Origin: Bifidobacterium asteroides DSM 20089 | GTDB taxonomy: Bacteria; Actinomycetota; Actinomycetes; Actinomycetales; Bifidobacteriaceae | Direction of reading: 5' to 3' | Length of the DNA stretch: 64,000 bases | Assembly: GCF_002715865.1 (NCBI RefSeq) | Contig: NZ_CP017696.1 | Span: 2,108,001-2,172,000, forward strand | Shown here: piece by piece, positions 48,684 through 58,325 of the stretch | Layout of the letters: each line of letters starts with the position of its first letter | Numbering within the stretch: position 1 is the first letter of the stretch | The notes under the pieces: model-generated | What the model was told of the DNA's origin: nothing | The model's input: only the letters and a program-made list of their open reading frames with translations | The model's database searches: none | Position numbers and translations under genes: made by a program

Positions 48684-51185
48684 TTACCTGGCCCGGGTCA
48701 ACACCTCGGTAAGGGCGCTGAGCACGGCTTGCGGTATCACCGGGCTGGCTCCAGTTTCTTGGTCGCACCCCGAGGCCTTGTCGACTTCGCCTACCGACAT
48801 GAGCGAGGCCATGGAACCGCCCTTTTCGTCTTTGATGATGGAGTAGGCTTCCTCTAAGGTGGTGTATGCGATTTGGGCATCACGCAGTACGGCGAATGAC
48901 TCGCTCACCACCGATTTGGAGGCTATGATGATGGGCCTGTCCTTGGAGGGAAGAATGCGTATGGTTGATGATGCAGGAATCTTCTTTACAGAGATGGACA
49001 GTGTCTCGGTTGCCTCATCGTAGTCGATTGTAGCTGCGCGGTCATTTCCGTCAACTATCACCCTGCATGTGCCTTTGGTGACGCCCCTGAATCTGATGGT
49101 CCAGTTGCGTTCAGTCGGCAACGCTGCAAGATTGCCCTTGGCGCCTGCTATTCTCAGCTCTGTCAATTTGCCGTCTTCATTCGACCATAACGTAGTAATT
49201 GATGTAGATGCGGCATCGGATGCTTGAGGACTTTCACATCCAGAATCTTCAAGGATGGTGAAGTGGTTACTGGCACCCGGAAAGACCAGGATATCTAGAT
49301 CAACCGGATTGTCGGTGTCGTTGATGTTGCCGGAGCCTGTCTGCAGTTTTTGCATAGGGATGATAGCCCCCGCTTTAGCAAAGACCGGTATGCGGTCCAG
49401 CCCGCGCCAAACCTGCATATATCGGCCTTGCTCCGACTTGGCCTCATACCTTGCACCATCAAAGAAATCAAACCATATTCCTTGGGGGAACCAGACATCA
49501 GTGTGGGCTTTCTGCACATCATGGCTCTGTGGCTCAGTGATGGGTGAGACCATGAGTTCGCTGCCGAACATATACTGATTCCTGACCTTGTAAGCGGCGG
49601 AGGTTTCTGGATTATCCCAATACATTGGCTCCACGATGGGCAGCCCTTCAATCGCAGCCCTCCAATTCATGGTGTACAGATAAGGAATCAGACGGTGCCT
49701 AAGCCGCAAGGCCCGTACCATCGACTGCATGATCTCAGGGTGGTAATTCCAAGGCTCCTTGCTGTTGAAACTGGAATCGGTTGAATGAAGCCGGTTGATG
49801 GGGCTGAATACCCCAAGCTGATACCAACGAGCTTCTAGTTCCTCATCACGGTAACCGAACATGTGCCCGCCGATATCGTGGCTCCACCATCCATATCCGA
49901 TGTTGCTGGCCGTTGCAGTGAAGTATGGCTGGAAATTGAGCGATTTCCACGAAATGACCGTGTCGCCAGAGAAACCGATCGGATATCTGTGCGAACCGGG
50001 CCCCGCATATCTTGAAAAGGTCAGAGCTCTGGTTCCTCTGCGTGAAGAGTCAAGGTAATGCAGATAATTGAGAATCCATAGAGGATCCAAACCTTTCTGT
50101 CTGGTTACCCCGCCCTGTTGCCAGTCGAGCCACCAAAAATCGACGCCCTCATCTTCGAGGTCATGATGCAAATCCAGATAAGCATGGACGAAATCAGGAT
50201 TGGTCAAGTCGAAATCAATGGTCTTCTCGTTGTTGGGATCCAGCCCCATCGACTTGGCTGCCTTGGCGTAACCCTGCTCGAAAGGCCTGATGCCATCCCT
50301 TGGGTGTACGTTCAAGGTTGTCCGGATGTTTCGTTTATGGAGCTCTTTCAGGAAATCTGCATGGTCGGGGAAGAGCTCTTGATTCCATGTGTACCCGGTC
50401 CAACCGGATCCGTACTTGGTATCAATATCCGTCAGGTGCCAGTCCATGTCGAGCACTCCGACTGCGAGCGGGATGCCCTCGGCGTTGAACCGATCCATAA
50501 GTCTGAGGTATTCATCCGCCGAGTATGGATAATATCTACTCCACCAATTGCCAAGAGTGAAACGCGGTATTAGTGGTGTCGGGCCGCATAGCCGGTAGAA
50601 ATCCTGGACGGCCTCCTTGTATCTATGCCCATATCCGAATATGTACAGGTCGACATCGGAGTTGGCCCTTGGACGGATTGTGCCGAATGGGTTCGTTGTG
50701 GATTGCGATGAGTGCGTACTCGGAATAACTTCATTGCTCCTGGAATCGTCGAGTATGGCCCATCCGTCGAAGGACGCGACTCCTGGATCGAGCGGCGCCT
50801 CGCCATTGACTCCATCAAGTGTTCGTCTGGTGCCGAGTAGGTTGCCTTCCTGAATGTCCTGATAATGCCAGGTGTTGTTGTGCGTGATAGGAACATTTTT
50901 GACAGTTACGCTCAGTCCCTCCTTGCTGAAAGGCTTTTTGTCATAAACCAGATGCATCTTGGCGGTATCCACAATCAGCCTATCGTCCTCGACGGTGTAA
51001 GTGTAATGAGGCTTGGCGTCCCAATTGCGGTTTACTACTATTTGTGTCATCTCATCTTCGAAGTTACCGGAATCAGACCATTCAAGTCGTAATAGGGAAT
51101 CAGAAATGATGCCTATCCGCCAATGCTGTCCGGTGATAGTCGAGTCGGGATCCATCAAGGGATGGAAGGACGAACGACGAGACAT
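48684..51185 (-). CDS. GH31 alpha-glycosidase
   Basis: A family 31 hydrolase of 833 residues: an N-terminal galactose-mutarotase-like domain, the (beta/alpha)8 core starting about 210 (FTLGNWWSRYYPYS), and C-terminal beta domains. The nucleophile region reads FWWLDWQQG, with Asp354 as candidate in place of the more usual WLDMNEP. FSGDTVISW with Asp408 is the candidate acid/base. No signal peptide, so it acts inside the cell. AAAGGAGC precedes ATG 51185. The WLDWQQ variant points to a subfamily whose substrate I cannot name; alpha-glucosides are favoured by the neighbours. Confidence 0.83.
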   Translation of the reverse strand: MSRRSSFHPLMDPDSTITGQHWRIGIISDSLLRLEWSDSGNFEDEMTQIVVNRNWDAKPHYTYTVEDDRLIVDTAKMHLVYDKKPFSKEGLSVTVKNVPITHNNTWHYQDIQEGNLLGTRRTLDGVNGEAPLDPGVASFDGWAILDDSRSNEVIPSTHSSQSTTNPFGTIRPRANSDVDLYIFGYGHRYKEAVQDFYRLCGPTPLIPRFTLGNWWSRYYPYSADEYLRLMDRFNAEGIPLAVGVLDMDWHLTDIDTKYGSGWTGYTWNQELFPDHADFLKELHKRNIRTTLNVHPRDGIRPFEQGYAKAAKSMGLDPNNEKTIDFDLTNPDFVHAYLDLHHDLEDEGVDFWWLDWQQGGVTRQKGLDPLWILNYLHYLDSSRRGTRALTFSRYAGPGSHRYPIGFSGDTVISWKSLNFQPYFTATASNIGYGWWSHDIGGHMFGYRDEELEARWYQLGVFSPINRLHSTDSSFNSKEPWNYHPEIMQSMVRALRLRHRLIPYLYTMNWRAAIEGLPIVEPMYWDNPETSAAYKVRNQYMFGSELMVSPITEPQSHDVQKAHTDVWFPQGIWFDFFDGARYEAKSEQGRYMQVWRGLDRIPVFAKAGAIIPMQKLQTGSGNINDTDNPVDLDILVFPGASNHFTILEDSGCESPQASDAASTSITTLWSNEDGKLTELRIAGAKGNLAALPTERNWTIRFRGVTKGTCRVIVDGNDRAATIDYDEATETLSISVKKIPASSTIRILPSKDRPIIIASKSVVSESFAVLRDAQIAYTTLEEAYSIIKDEKGGSMASLMSVGEVDKASGCDQETGASPVIPQAVLSALTEVLTRAR

Positions 51186-51349
51186 GCAATGCTCCTTTGC
51201 TCAGCAGTTTCTTTATATCTGTCATTTTCCAGCATAATATGCAAACATATTCATAGACTAATAAAGCTATAAATACGCTTAATTAGTAAATATAATGCTA
51301 ACGTTTGCTAACTCGAGTATATTCCAATATCAGGAATGGACGTTGATTG
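51186..51349 (-). promoter_or_regulatory. GH31 promoter region with two LacI-type sites
   Basis: The 164 bases between the lacI-type gene and GH31 contain ATGCTAACGTTTGC (51295-51308) and ATATGCAAACATAT (51237-51250). Both share the GCAAACGTT-type palindrome of the locus and lie upstream of the GH31 start. Confidence 0.6.
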
Positions 51350-52369
51350 TCATGTGCGCTTTTTACAGACTGCTGTCGTTTCACGAAGTAAGAGGCGAAC
51401 GGGCGGTTTTTCGTACGGTTCTTCCAATGGATCACCTTCAATCAGCGCCATCGTCTTTTTGGCCGCAGACTGTCCGTTGATGAAAGGGTCTTGGTGCAGT
51501 GTCGATAGGCCGATCTCGTCAGCGTAAAGACTGTCATCGAAACCAAGTATGGAAAAATCATCGGGAACTTTGATGCCATATTGTCTTAGACGGAAGAGCA
51601 CCGGTATGGCAGATCGGTCACTTTCGAAGAAAGCCGCTGTGCACGACCTAGCATCAGAGGTGAGACGGCCCAGAATAGTACTGGTCAGATCCTGCCCAGG
51701 GTCGACATCAAGCACGTAGGGGTTGATTGATTCGCTACTGGATTTGCAGGATCTGAGGAAGGCCTTTTTCCTGGCTTCAGAGCTGAAATGTAGGTTTTTT
51801 GACTCGTTAAGTACTGTGACGTAGGCGATGTGACGATGGCCGAGGGATATAAGGTGCTCTACGCCTGCTTTTACCGCTTTGGCATCATCAATGGAAACAG
51901 TTGCGTTAAACCCCTGCTCGGGTGGCGTATTGATGCCGATGACAGGAACATTCATCTCGCTCAGTTTGGCCACTTCTTCTCCGACAATGTTGAAAGAGCA
52001 GACGATGACGGCATCGACATTGCGACGCATGGGGAGTTCCTCGAAGAAAGCCTTGCGGGATTCCCCGCTGTTGATCCGGTAAATGGATATGTCATAGCCT
52101 GCGGTGTGGAATACGGAATCCAGACCAGCAAGAATTTGCGAATTGAACCACTCGGTTGTCGGATCGTTGGTGAGCACCGCGATTCTTAGGGATTGTCCTG
52201 ATTTCAGGGCTGTTGCGGATCGTGATATACGAAAATTCAAGGCGTGGGCAGCTTGCATGACTTTGGCCTTGGTGCCCTTGGCTACCAGATCTGGTCTTGC
52301 AAACGTTCTAGAAACAGTGGATACGGAGACCCCCGCTGCATCTGCCACATTCTGTATTTTGACAGTCAT
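51350..52369 (-). CDS. LacI family transcriptional regulator
   Basis: A sugar-responsive repressor. MTVKIQNVADAAGVSVSTVSRTF is a standard LacI helix-turn-helix with the hinge following, and about 280 residues of periplasmic-binding-protein fold (LRIAVLTNDPTTEWF, FSILGFDDSLYADE) bind the inducer. ATG 52369 is chosen because GAGG lies 7 bases ahead; upstream in-frame starts add residues before the HTH. It is placed between GH31 and a YesL-like gene and probably controls the whole locus through the nearby palindromes, perhaps including its own gene. Confidence 0.87.
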   Translation of the reverse strand: MTVKIQNVADAAGVSVSTVSRTFARPDLVAKGTKAKVMQAAHALNFRISRSATALKSGQSLRIAVLTNDPTTEWFNSQILAGLDSVFHTAGYDISIYRINSGESRKAFFEELPMRRNVDAVIVCSFNIVGEEVAKLSEMNVPVIGINTPPEQGFNATVSIDDAKAVKAGVEHLISLGHRHIAYVTVLNESKNLHFSSEARKKAFLRSCKSSSESINPYVLDVDPGQDLTSTILGRLTSDARSCTAAFFESDRSAIPVLFRLRQYGIKVPDDFSILGFDDSLYADEIGLSTLHQDPFINGQSAAKKTMALIEGDPLEEPYEKPPVRLLLRETTAVCKKRT

Positions 52370-52521
52370 ATTGTGCCTCATTTTGTGCGCCTGCAAAAAT
52401 TGATACAAGTAAATGTTAGTTCACGACCTGCGTGGTAGAGCAACGATCCATGGAAAAGGGTTGTTTATCGGGTTGCTGCCATGGGCTCGACGGATTGAAT
52501 GTTGCTACAAACGAGGATGTA

Positions 52522-52540
52522 ATATGAAAACGTTGCATAT
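52522..52540 (+). promoter_or_regulatory. LacI-type operator before the YesL-like gene
   Basis: ATATGAAAACGTTGCATAT has the AAACGTT core and near-palindromic ends, and lies 40 bases before the gene start at 52580, in the right place for regulation of this gene by the adjacent LacI protein. Confidence 0.55.
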
Positions 52541-52579
52541 CCTGATATCTGCATTGAGTATGACCAGGCAAGGAGTGGG

Positions 52580-53182
52580 ATGGAGTTCCTGTCACCTGAT
52601 TCAAAATTGATGCGAGGTCTGTCTGATCTGGTCGATGCCATATGGATTAATGTCCTGATGTTGATAACCTGTATTCCAATAATCACCATTGGTGCAGCTT
52701 TGACTGCGGCTCAGGTTGCCTCACGACGCTCGTTGCAAGGCCAGGGAAAGGTTACGGTCAATTACTTCAGAGCTTTCAAGGAGAATTTTTTCCAATCCAC
52801 CCTTTTATGGTTCGTTTTCGGCCCGCTTCTGGCGGTTCTGGTTGCATCTTGGATATTTCTGCAGATCACACCCCTGCTCATTCCCAAATTCGGATTAAGT
52901 ATCGTCTGGCTTGTCGCCTTTGATTGGGTCTGGCCCTTGCAGGCGAGGTTCACTAATTCTGTGGGGCGTACCCTGCTTAATTCCTTGGTTTTCGGGTTTG
53001 CCTACCTAGGCGAAACCGCAGCCATGGTGTTGATTGATGTTGTTTATTTTGGTCTCGTGGCAGCTTCCTGGTTCTTCATGCCCCAAGGTTTGATCCTGCT
53101 CCTGATCCTGGGATTTGGTGTGATCACGATGCTTCATGTCCCGCTTACCGAGAAGGTGTTCGTCAAGTATGTGCAGGCTTAG
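52580..53182 (+). CDS. DUF624 (YesL-like) membrane protein
   Basis: A 200-residue membrane protein with four to five hydrophobic segments and the YesL start (MEFLSPDSKLMRGLSDLVDA; residues 20-40 are the first segment). YesL-type proteins accompany sugar ABC importers and LacI regulators in many Gram-positive loci; their biochemical role is unknown. AAGGAG lies 5 bases ahead of ATG 52580. An operator-like palindrome sits just upstream, tying it to the same regulon. Confidence 0.75.
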   Translation: MEFLSPDSKLMRGLSDLVDAIWINVLMLITCIPIITIGAALTAAQVASRRSLQGQGKVTVNYFRAFKENFFQSTLLWFVFGPLLAVLVASWIFLQITPLLIPKFGLSIVWLVAFDWVWPLQARFTNSVGRTLLNSLVFGFAYLGETAAMVLIDVVYFGLVAASWFFMPQGLILLLILGFGVITMLHVPLTEKVFVKYVQA

Positions 53183-53308
53183 CCGGCCGGGGCGCTTCAG
53201 CCTTACCAGAGGGTGCGTGGAGAGCGACAAGACCGATATGCAGAGCAAGATACCAGCATAAAATGCTGGAGGTTCTTGAAAATGAGGGCAACCTTGTCGA
53301 AGCGATGT

Positions 53309-53346
53309 GCCGCCACTCAGATGAATTCCGGTCAATTGGTGGCGGC
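53309..53346 (+). terminator. hairpin downstream of the YesL-like gene
   Basis: GCCGCCAC pairs with GTGGCGGC across a 22-base loop and is followed by TCTTCTCTC. It sits between convergent genes (YesL-like + and GH13 -) and may terminate both. Confidence 0.4.
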
Positions 53347-53371
53347 TCTTCTCTCAATATAGGGGTCTCGC

Positions 53372-55132
53372 TTAGGCTTTAACTAGCCAAACACAGGTAT
53401 CGGTTGGAATTTTACCTCCGGCAAGCGGTTCCGAGGAGATGACAACGCGACCTTCAGGGGCGTCCACAGGTTGATGTGTAAAATTGGTGATGCAGACCAG
53501 ATGACCAGGCTTGTTGTCAAGAAGGGCCGAGCGCGTATAGGTCAACACCCCGTGGTTTTGATTAATGGATTCTATGGTCTTGTTGCCTGTGGCCGTCAGA
53601 AGCTGAGCCCTCAGTATGATTGCCGTACGGTATAGATTGAGCATTGAGCTCTTATCGTGACATTCGACATCAACCGCGAATTTCTTGAACCATAGAGGCT
53701 GTGGAAGATGAGGATCGTCGGCAATGGTGCCATCAGCCTTGGTTTTGGGAGAAAAGCCGAATGAGGCACCCTGCCCAAAGTTCCTGTTCCAATCAGCTGG
53801 CTCCGGTGTATCCTCGGAATTCCAAGGCAGGGGAACCCTGCATCCATCTCGTCCTTTTTCAGTAAATTCCCTACTTGATCTGAAGGCGGTTGGATCCTCC
53901 AGACGGTCCCATGGGATGTCAGCAACTTCAAAGAGGCCAAGCTCCTCTCCCTGATAAATGTAAAGGGATCCTGGCAGAGCCGCCTCCATAAGGAAACCTG
54001 CGCGTGCGCGACGATTACCGACAGCGCGGTTTTCCTTATAAGTCTGACCGTTTCGGAGCAGCCAGTCCTTTCCCAGTTGCTGGGTATCCAGATCCTCCGC
54101 TTGAGGAAGCGCATACCGTGTGGCGGAACGGATAATGTCGTGGTTGTTCATGACCCATGTAGTCGTGGATCCGGATTCCTTGGCCTCCTGCAGGCCCTCT
54201 TTGATTGCCGCTGAAAACGCCTGGCAATTCCAATCGGCCTTGGCGAATTCAAAGTTGAAGACCTGTCCCAATTCGTCCTCAGAGGCATAAAGGTGCTGGT
54301 GCTCCGGCACAACCCAAGCTTCTCCAACGGCGAAGCGATGAGGTTCGTACTCGTTGAACACCTGCCGCCATTCTTTATATATGTCATGCACTTCAGGCCT
54401 GTCCCAGAGCGGGTGCTCGTAATTGTGACTGGCTGATTGCTGCTGCACAGGCCAAGCGTCGAGTTCGGACAGAGGTTTACTGTCGAGGTCCTTGGCCAGC
54501 CCATGCGCAACATCGATACGGAATCCGTCGGCGCCATGGTCGGACCAGAAGCGGAAGATATCCTTGAACTCCTCGTGAACATCGCGGTTCTTCCAATTGA
54601 GATCAGGCTGCTCCTTGGCGAAGAGGTGCAGGTACCATTCCCCGTCTTCAACCTGCTCCCAGGCGGGGCCGCCAAAAATGGACATCCAGTTGTTGGGAGG
54701 GAGCTCCCCGTTTTTGCCTCGTCCTTTGCGGAATATATACCGATCGCGCTCAGCTGATCCAGGGCGGGCTTTTAGTGCCTGCCGGAACCACTTATGTTTG
54801 TTGGAAGTGTGGTTTGGCACGATATCCACGATGATTTTGAGGCCGGCCTGGTGTGCCGCTTCAACCATGGCATCGAAATCCTCCAAGGTTCCCAGCCTCG
54901 GATCGACGTTTTCATAATCAATGACATCATAGCCGCCGTCTGCCAGATCCGACGGGTAGAAAGGTGAGAGCCAGATGGCATCGATGCCCAGCTCCTGCAG
55001 GTAGCCAATTTTTTCAGTCACACCACTGATGTTTCCGATTCCGTCCCCGTCAACGTCCTTGAAACTACGAGGGTAAACCTGGTACACAACCGCTTGCTTC
55101 CACCAGTCCTCGCTCAAGTTGTTCGTTGTCAT
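53372..55132 (-). CDS. GH13 alpha-glucosidase (AglB/maltase-type)
   Basis: A cytoplasmic GH13 exo-glucosidase of about 586 residues, acting on maltose, sucrose or isomaltose-type sugars. It opens WWKQAVVYQVYPRSF. Catalytic candidates are Asp207 in GFRIDVAHG, Glu271 in VGEAWVV and Asp332 in MNNHDIIR. I start at ATG 55132 because GGAAGG lies 9 bases ahead; the ATG at 55141 would abut it. Two LacI-type palindromes lie upstream. It shares about 45% of its motifs with the GH13 at 8880 by eye, but has a different C-terminal domain, so it is a separate paralogue. Confidence 0.88.
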   Translation of the reverse strand: MTTNNLSEDWWKQAVVYQVYPRSFKDVDGDGIGNISGVTEKIGYLQELGIDAIWLSPFYPSDLADGGYDVIDYENVDPRLGTLEDFDAMVEAAHQAGLKIIVDIVPNHTSNKHKWFRQALKARPGSAERDRYIFRKGRGKNGELPPNNWMSIFGGPAWEQVEDGEWYLHLFAKEQPDLNWKNRDVHEEFKDIFRFWSDHGADGFRIDVAHGLAKDLDSKPLSELDAWPVQQQSASHNYEHPLWDRPEVHDIYKEWRQVFNEYEPHRFAVGEAWVVPEHQHLYASEDELGQVFNFEFAKADWNCQAFSAAIKEGLQEAKESGSTTTWVMNNHDIIRSATRYALPQAEDLDTQQLGKDWLLRNGQTYKENRAVGNRRARAGFLMEAALPGSLYIYQGEELGLFEVADIPWDRLEDPTAFRSSREFTEKGRDGCRVPLPWNSEDTPEPADWNRNFGQGASFGFSPKTKADGTIADDPHLPQPLWFKKFAVDVECHDKSSMLNLYRTAIILRAQLLTATGNKTIESINQNHGVLTYTRSALLDNKPGHLVCITNFTHQPVDAPEGRVVISSEPLAGGKIPTDTCVWLVKA

Positions 55133-55184
55133 GATGGGCATCCTTCCTGAAGATATTCACCAACCCAGTCAGCTATTAACTGAT

Positions 55185-55203
55185 AATGATAACGATAGCA
55201 AAT
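55185..55203 (-). promoter_or_regulatory. LacI-type operator 1 of the GH13 gene
   Basis: AATGATAACGATAGCAAAT keeps the ACG core and GCAAA half and lies about 53 bases upstream of the GH13 start. Confidence 0.4.
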
Positions 55204-55304
55204 AGGTCAATACAATCTGAAAATAGAATATTCCTTGTATAATAAGCAATTATCTACCCAAGATTCTCTTTTTCTTAAGCAAAATGTTGTGAGATATATT
55301 TATT

Positions 55305-55324
55305 ATTTGCATACGTTTGCAAAT
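55305..55324 (-). promoter_or_regulatory. LacI-type operator 2 of the GH13 gene
   Basis: ATTTGCATACGTTTGCAAAT is an almost perfect 20-base palindrome (one mismatched pair), the best site of the locus. It lies about 173 bases from the GH13 start on the minus strand. Confidence 0.6.
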
Positions 55325-55391
55325 CAGTTTAGAATTCAGCGCCTCTTGCAAAATCGACCTGTCTGAGTGGGAATAATATTTGCCAGAAGAA

Positions 55392-55412
55392 GTTGAGTGA
55401 TGTAGGCTCAAG
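55392..55412 (+). promoter_or_regulatory. HAIR element, HspR binding site before dnaK
   Basis: GTTGAGT-N7-GCTCAAG matches the HspR consensus CTTGAGT-N7-ACTCAAG at 12 of 14 positions. It lies about 140 bases before dnaK, and an HspR gene ends the operon. Confidence 0.7.
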
Positions 55413-55552
55413 TTTCGGAGTGGTCATGATGGCTGCTTGCCCGGGTCGACGGAAGCCGGCCATCGGGACCACGAACGAAGCGCGAGCGGAGAACGTGAAC
55501 GTCGAGGTGCGGGGTCAGACCCTACGCCCCATTTCATCAGGAGGTAACGAGT

Positions 55553-57451
55553 ATGGCACGTGCAGTTGGCATCGATCTGGGAACCACCAATTCCTGCATT
55601 GCAACCCTTGAGGGCGGCGAGCCCACGGTAATCGTCAACGCTGAGGGCGCGCGGACCACGCCGTCGGTGGTGGCATTCAGCAAGTCCGGCGAGATTCTGG
55701 TCGGCGAAGTGGCCAAGCGCCAGGCGGTCACCAACGTGGACCGGACCATCAGCTCGGTCAAGCGTCACATGGGCACCGACTGGTCCGTCGAGATCGACGG
55801 CAAGAAGTGGACCCCGCAGGAGATTTCGGCCCAGATCCTCATGAAGCTCAAGAGGGACGCCGAGTCCTATCTGGGCGAACCCGTCACCGACGCGGTCATC
55901 ACCTGCCCTGCATACTTCAACGACGCTCAGCGCCAGGCCACCAAGGATGCCGGCAAGATCGCCGGTCTGAACGTCCTGCGCATCATCAACGAGCCCACCG
56001 CTGCGGCCCTGGCCTACGGGCTGGAGAAGGGCAAGGAGGATGAGCGCATCCTGGTCTTCGATCTGGGCGGCGGCACCTTCGATGTCTCACTGCTGGAGAT
56101 CGGCAAGGACGACGACGGCTTCTCCACCATCCAGGTCCAGGCCACCAACGGCGACAACAAGCTGGGCGGCGACGACTGGGATCAGAAGATCATCGACTGG
56201 CTGGTCAGCGAGGTCAAGAACAAGTACAACGTGGATCTGTCCAAGGACAAGATCGCCCTGCAGCGGCTCAAGGAGGCCGCCGAGCAGGCCAAGAAGGAGC
56301 TGAGCTCCTCCTCGTCCACCAGTATTTCCATGCAGTACCTGGCAATGACCCCCGACGGGACTCCAGTCCACCTGGACGAGACCCTGACTCGGGCCCACTT
56401 CGAAGAGATGACCTCCGACCTGCTGGGCCGTTGCCGTACGCCCTTTAACAACGTGCTGCACGATGCCGGCATTTCGGTTCAGGACATCGATCACGTGGTG
56501 CTGGTCGGCGGCTCCACCCGTATGCCTGCTGTCAAGGACCTGGTCAAGGAACTGACCGGCGGCAAGGAAGCCAACCAGACCGTCAACCCCGATGAGGTCG
56601 TAGCCGTCGGCGCTGCCGTGCAGTCCGGCGTCATCAAGGGCGACCGCAAGGACGTGCTGCTGATCGACGTGACCCCGCTCTCCCTGGGAATTGAGACCAA
56701 GGGCGGCATCATGACCAAGCTGATCGACCGCAACACCGCCATCCCCACCAAGCGGTCCGAGGTCTTCTCGACCGCCGAGGACAACCAGCCCTCCGTGCTG
56801 ATCCAGGTCTACCAGGGCGAGCGTGAGTTCGCCCGCGACAACAAGCCTCTGGGGACCTTCGAGCTGACCGGCATCGCTCCGGCCCCGCGCGGTGTTCCTC
56901 AGATTGAGGTCACTTTCGACATCGACGCCAACGGCATCGTGCACGTCTCCGCCAAGGACAAGGGGACCGGCAAGGAGCAGTCCATGACCATCACAGGCGG
57001 CTCCGCTCTGCCCAAGGACGAGATCGACCGCATGGTCAAGGAGGCCGAGGCCCACGAGGCCGAGGACAAGCAGCGTCGTGAGGATGCCGACACCCGCAAT
57101 GCCGCCGAGTCCGCCGCCTACCAGACCGAGAAGCTGGTCAACGACAACAAGGACAAGATCTCCGACGAGGTGGCCAAGGAGGTCACCGACAAGGTCAACG
57201 CTCTGAAAGAGGCTCTGAAGGGCGAGGATATGGACAAGATCAAGAACGCCCAGAGCGAGCTGATGACCTCTGCCCAGAAGATCGGCCAGGCCCTTTACGC
57301 CCAGCAGGGCTCCGGGGATGCTGCAGGCGCCCAGGGCGCTGCAGGCGCCGCCGGTGCTGCCTCGGGTGCGGGCTCCTCCTCGTCCGCCGATGACGACGTG
57401 GTGGATGCCGAGGTCGTGGACGACGACGACAAGAAGAAGGACGGCGAGTGA
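55553..57451 (+). CDS. dnaK: chaperone protein DnaK (Hsp70)
   Basis: The 632-residue Hsp70 chaperone. [10 protein letters not shown] starts the nucleotide-binding domain, [11 protein letters not shown] and [10 protein letters not shown] complete it, and the substrate-binding domain and helical lid run from about residue 370. The acidic C terminus ([13 protein letters not shown]) follows an alanine/glycine-rich linker, usual for actinobacterial DnaK. AGGAGGT lies 7 bases before ATG 55553. It is first in dnaK-grpE-dnaJ-hspR and is probably repressed by HspR at the HAIR site. Confidence 0.96.
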   Translation: MARAVGIDLGTTNSCIATLEGGEPTVIVNAEGARTTPSVVAFSKSGEILVGEVAKRQAVTNVDRTISSVKRHMGTDWSVEIDGKKWTPQEISAQILMKLKRDAESYLGEPVTDAVITCPAYFNDAQRQATKDAGKIAGLNVLRIINEPTAAALAYGLEKGKEDERILVFDLGGGTFDVSLLEIGKDDDGFSTIQVQATNGDNKLGGDDWDQKIIDWLVSEVKNKYNVDLSKDKIALQRLKEAAEQAKKELSSSSSTSISMQYLAMTPDGTPVHLDETLTRAHFEEMTSDLLGRCRTPFNNVLHDAGISVQDIDHVVLVGGSTRMPAVKDLVKELTGGKEANQTVNPDEVVAVGAAVQSGVIKGDRKDVLLIDVTPLSLGIETKGGIMTKLIDRNTAIPTKRSEVFSTAEDNQPSVLIQVYQGEREFARDNKPLGTFELTGIAPAPRGVPQIEVTFDIDANGIVHVSAKDKGTGKEQSMTITGGSALPKDEIDRMVKEAEAHEAEDKQRREDADTRNAAESAAYQTEKLVNDNKDKISDEVAKEVTDKVNALKEALKGEDMDKIKNAQSELMTSAQKIGQALYAQQGSGDAAGAQGAAGAAGAASGAGSSSSADDDVVDAEVVDDDDKKKDGE

Positions 57452-57452
57452 C

Positions 57453-58178
57453 ATGTCGGCCTTCGACAAGGATGATGCCGGGCCGCTGAAGGGCGACCCG
57501 GCCGCCGCCGGCAAACCGGACGGAAATGAGGTCAAGGCCTCTGACGCCGCCTCTACGCCCGATCAGGAAGCGGCCCGCGGCCGTCATGCCGGCAAGAGCG
57601 CTGCAGACGATGGCCGGGCGGCCGGTCAGCCCTCGTCGGATTCCTCCGCCAAGGATGCGTCGTCAGCAGATGCTCATGCTGATGACAAGACTGATGCTGA
57701 CTCGGCCAAGGAAGACGGTGCCGACAAGGGATCAGAGGGGCTGACCCCTCTGGGCCAGGCCAAGAAGGAGGCCGCCGATTACCTGGAGGCCCTCCAGCGC
57801 GAGCGGGCCGAGTTCGTCAACTTCCGCAACCGCGCCAAGAAGGAGCAGGACATCTTCCGCCAGCATGGCATCGTGGATGTGTTGACCGCCCTTCTTCCGG
57901 CCCTCGATGACATTGACCGGATCAAGGAGCACGGGCAGATGGACGATTCCTTCCAGGCCGTGGCCAAGAAGATCGACAAGACCTTCGAGAAGTTCGGTGT
58001 CGAGAAGTTCGGCGAAAAAGGCGAGGACTTCGACCCCACCAAGCATGAGGCCATCCTGCACAAGCCGGACCCCGATGCCAAGAAAGAGACCGTTGACACG
58101 GTCGTCGAGGCAGGCTATCGGATCGGCGACCGGGTGATTCGGGCCGCCAGGGTAGTGGTGACCTCGCCCGGGCAGTAG
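57453..58178 (+). CDS. grpE: nucleotide exchange factor GrpE
   Basis: Releases ADP from DnaK. The first about 95 residues (MSAFDKDDAGPLKGDPAA and on) are a long, poorly conserved acidic/alanine stretch. The GrpE core follows: coiled coil (YLEALQRERAEFVNFRNRAK, about 108-127) and beta domain (GVEKFGEKGEDFDPTKHEAI; YRIGDRVIRAARV). ATG 57453 lies one base after the dnaK stop; translation is likely coupled. Length 241 residues. Confidence 0.93.
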   Translation: MSAFDKDDAGPLKGDPAAAGKPDGNEVKASDAASTPDQEAARGRHAGKSAADDGRAAGQPSSDSSAKDASSADAHADDKTDADSAKEDGADKGSEGLTPLGQAKKEAADYLEALQRERAEFVNFRNRAKKEQDIFRQHGIVDVLTALLPALDDIDRIKEHGQMDDSFQAVAKKIDKTFEKFGVEKFGEKGEDFDPTKHEAILHKPDPDAKKETVDTVVEAGYRIGDRVIRAARVVVTSPGQ

Positions 58179-58325
58179 CAGGGACGGTGATTGCGGACCT
58201 TCCGCAGGCTGAACGACGCCTTCGCATGCGGCGGCTGGGTGGGTTTATGGTCCCGCCCGCCGCCGCACGCGAAAGGGCGGATTCCAATTCGATATATTCG
58301 TAGCTTATGAGGAAAGGAGACATGG

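Larger units (their letters stand above)
55133..55552. promoter_or_regulatory. 420-base region between GH13 and dnaK
   Basis: AT-rich at its left end, holding the GH13 promoter and two LacI-type sites (55185-55203 and 55305-55324), then the dnaK promoter with the HAIR element. The dnaK ribosome site AGGAGGT sits at 55540-55546. No gene seen. Confidence 0.6.
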
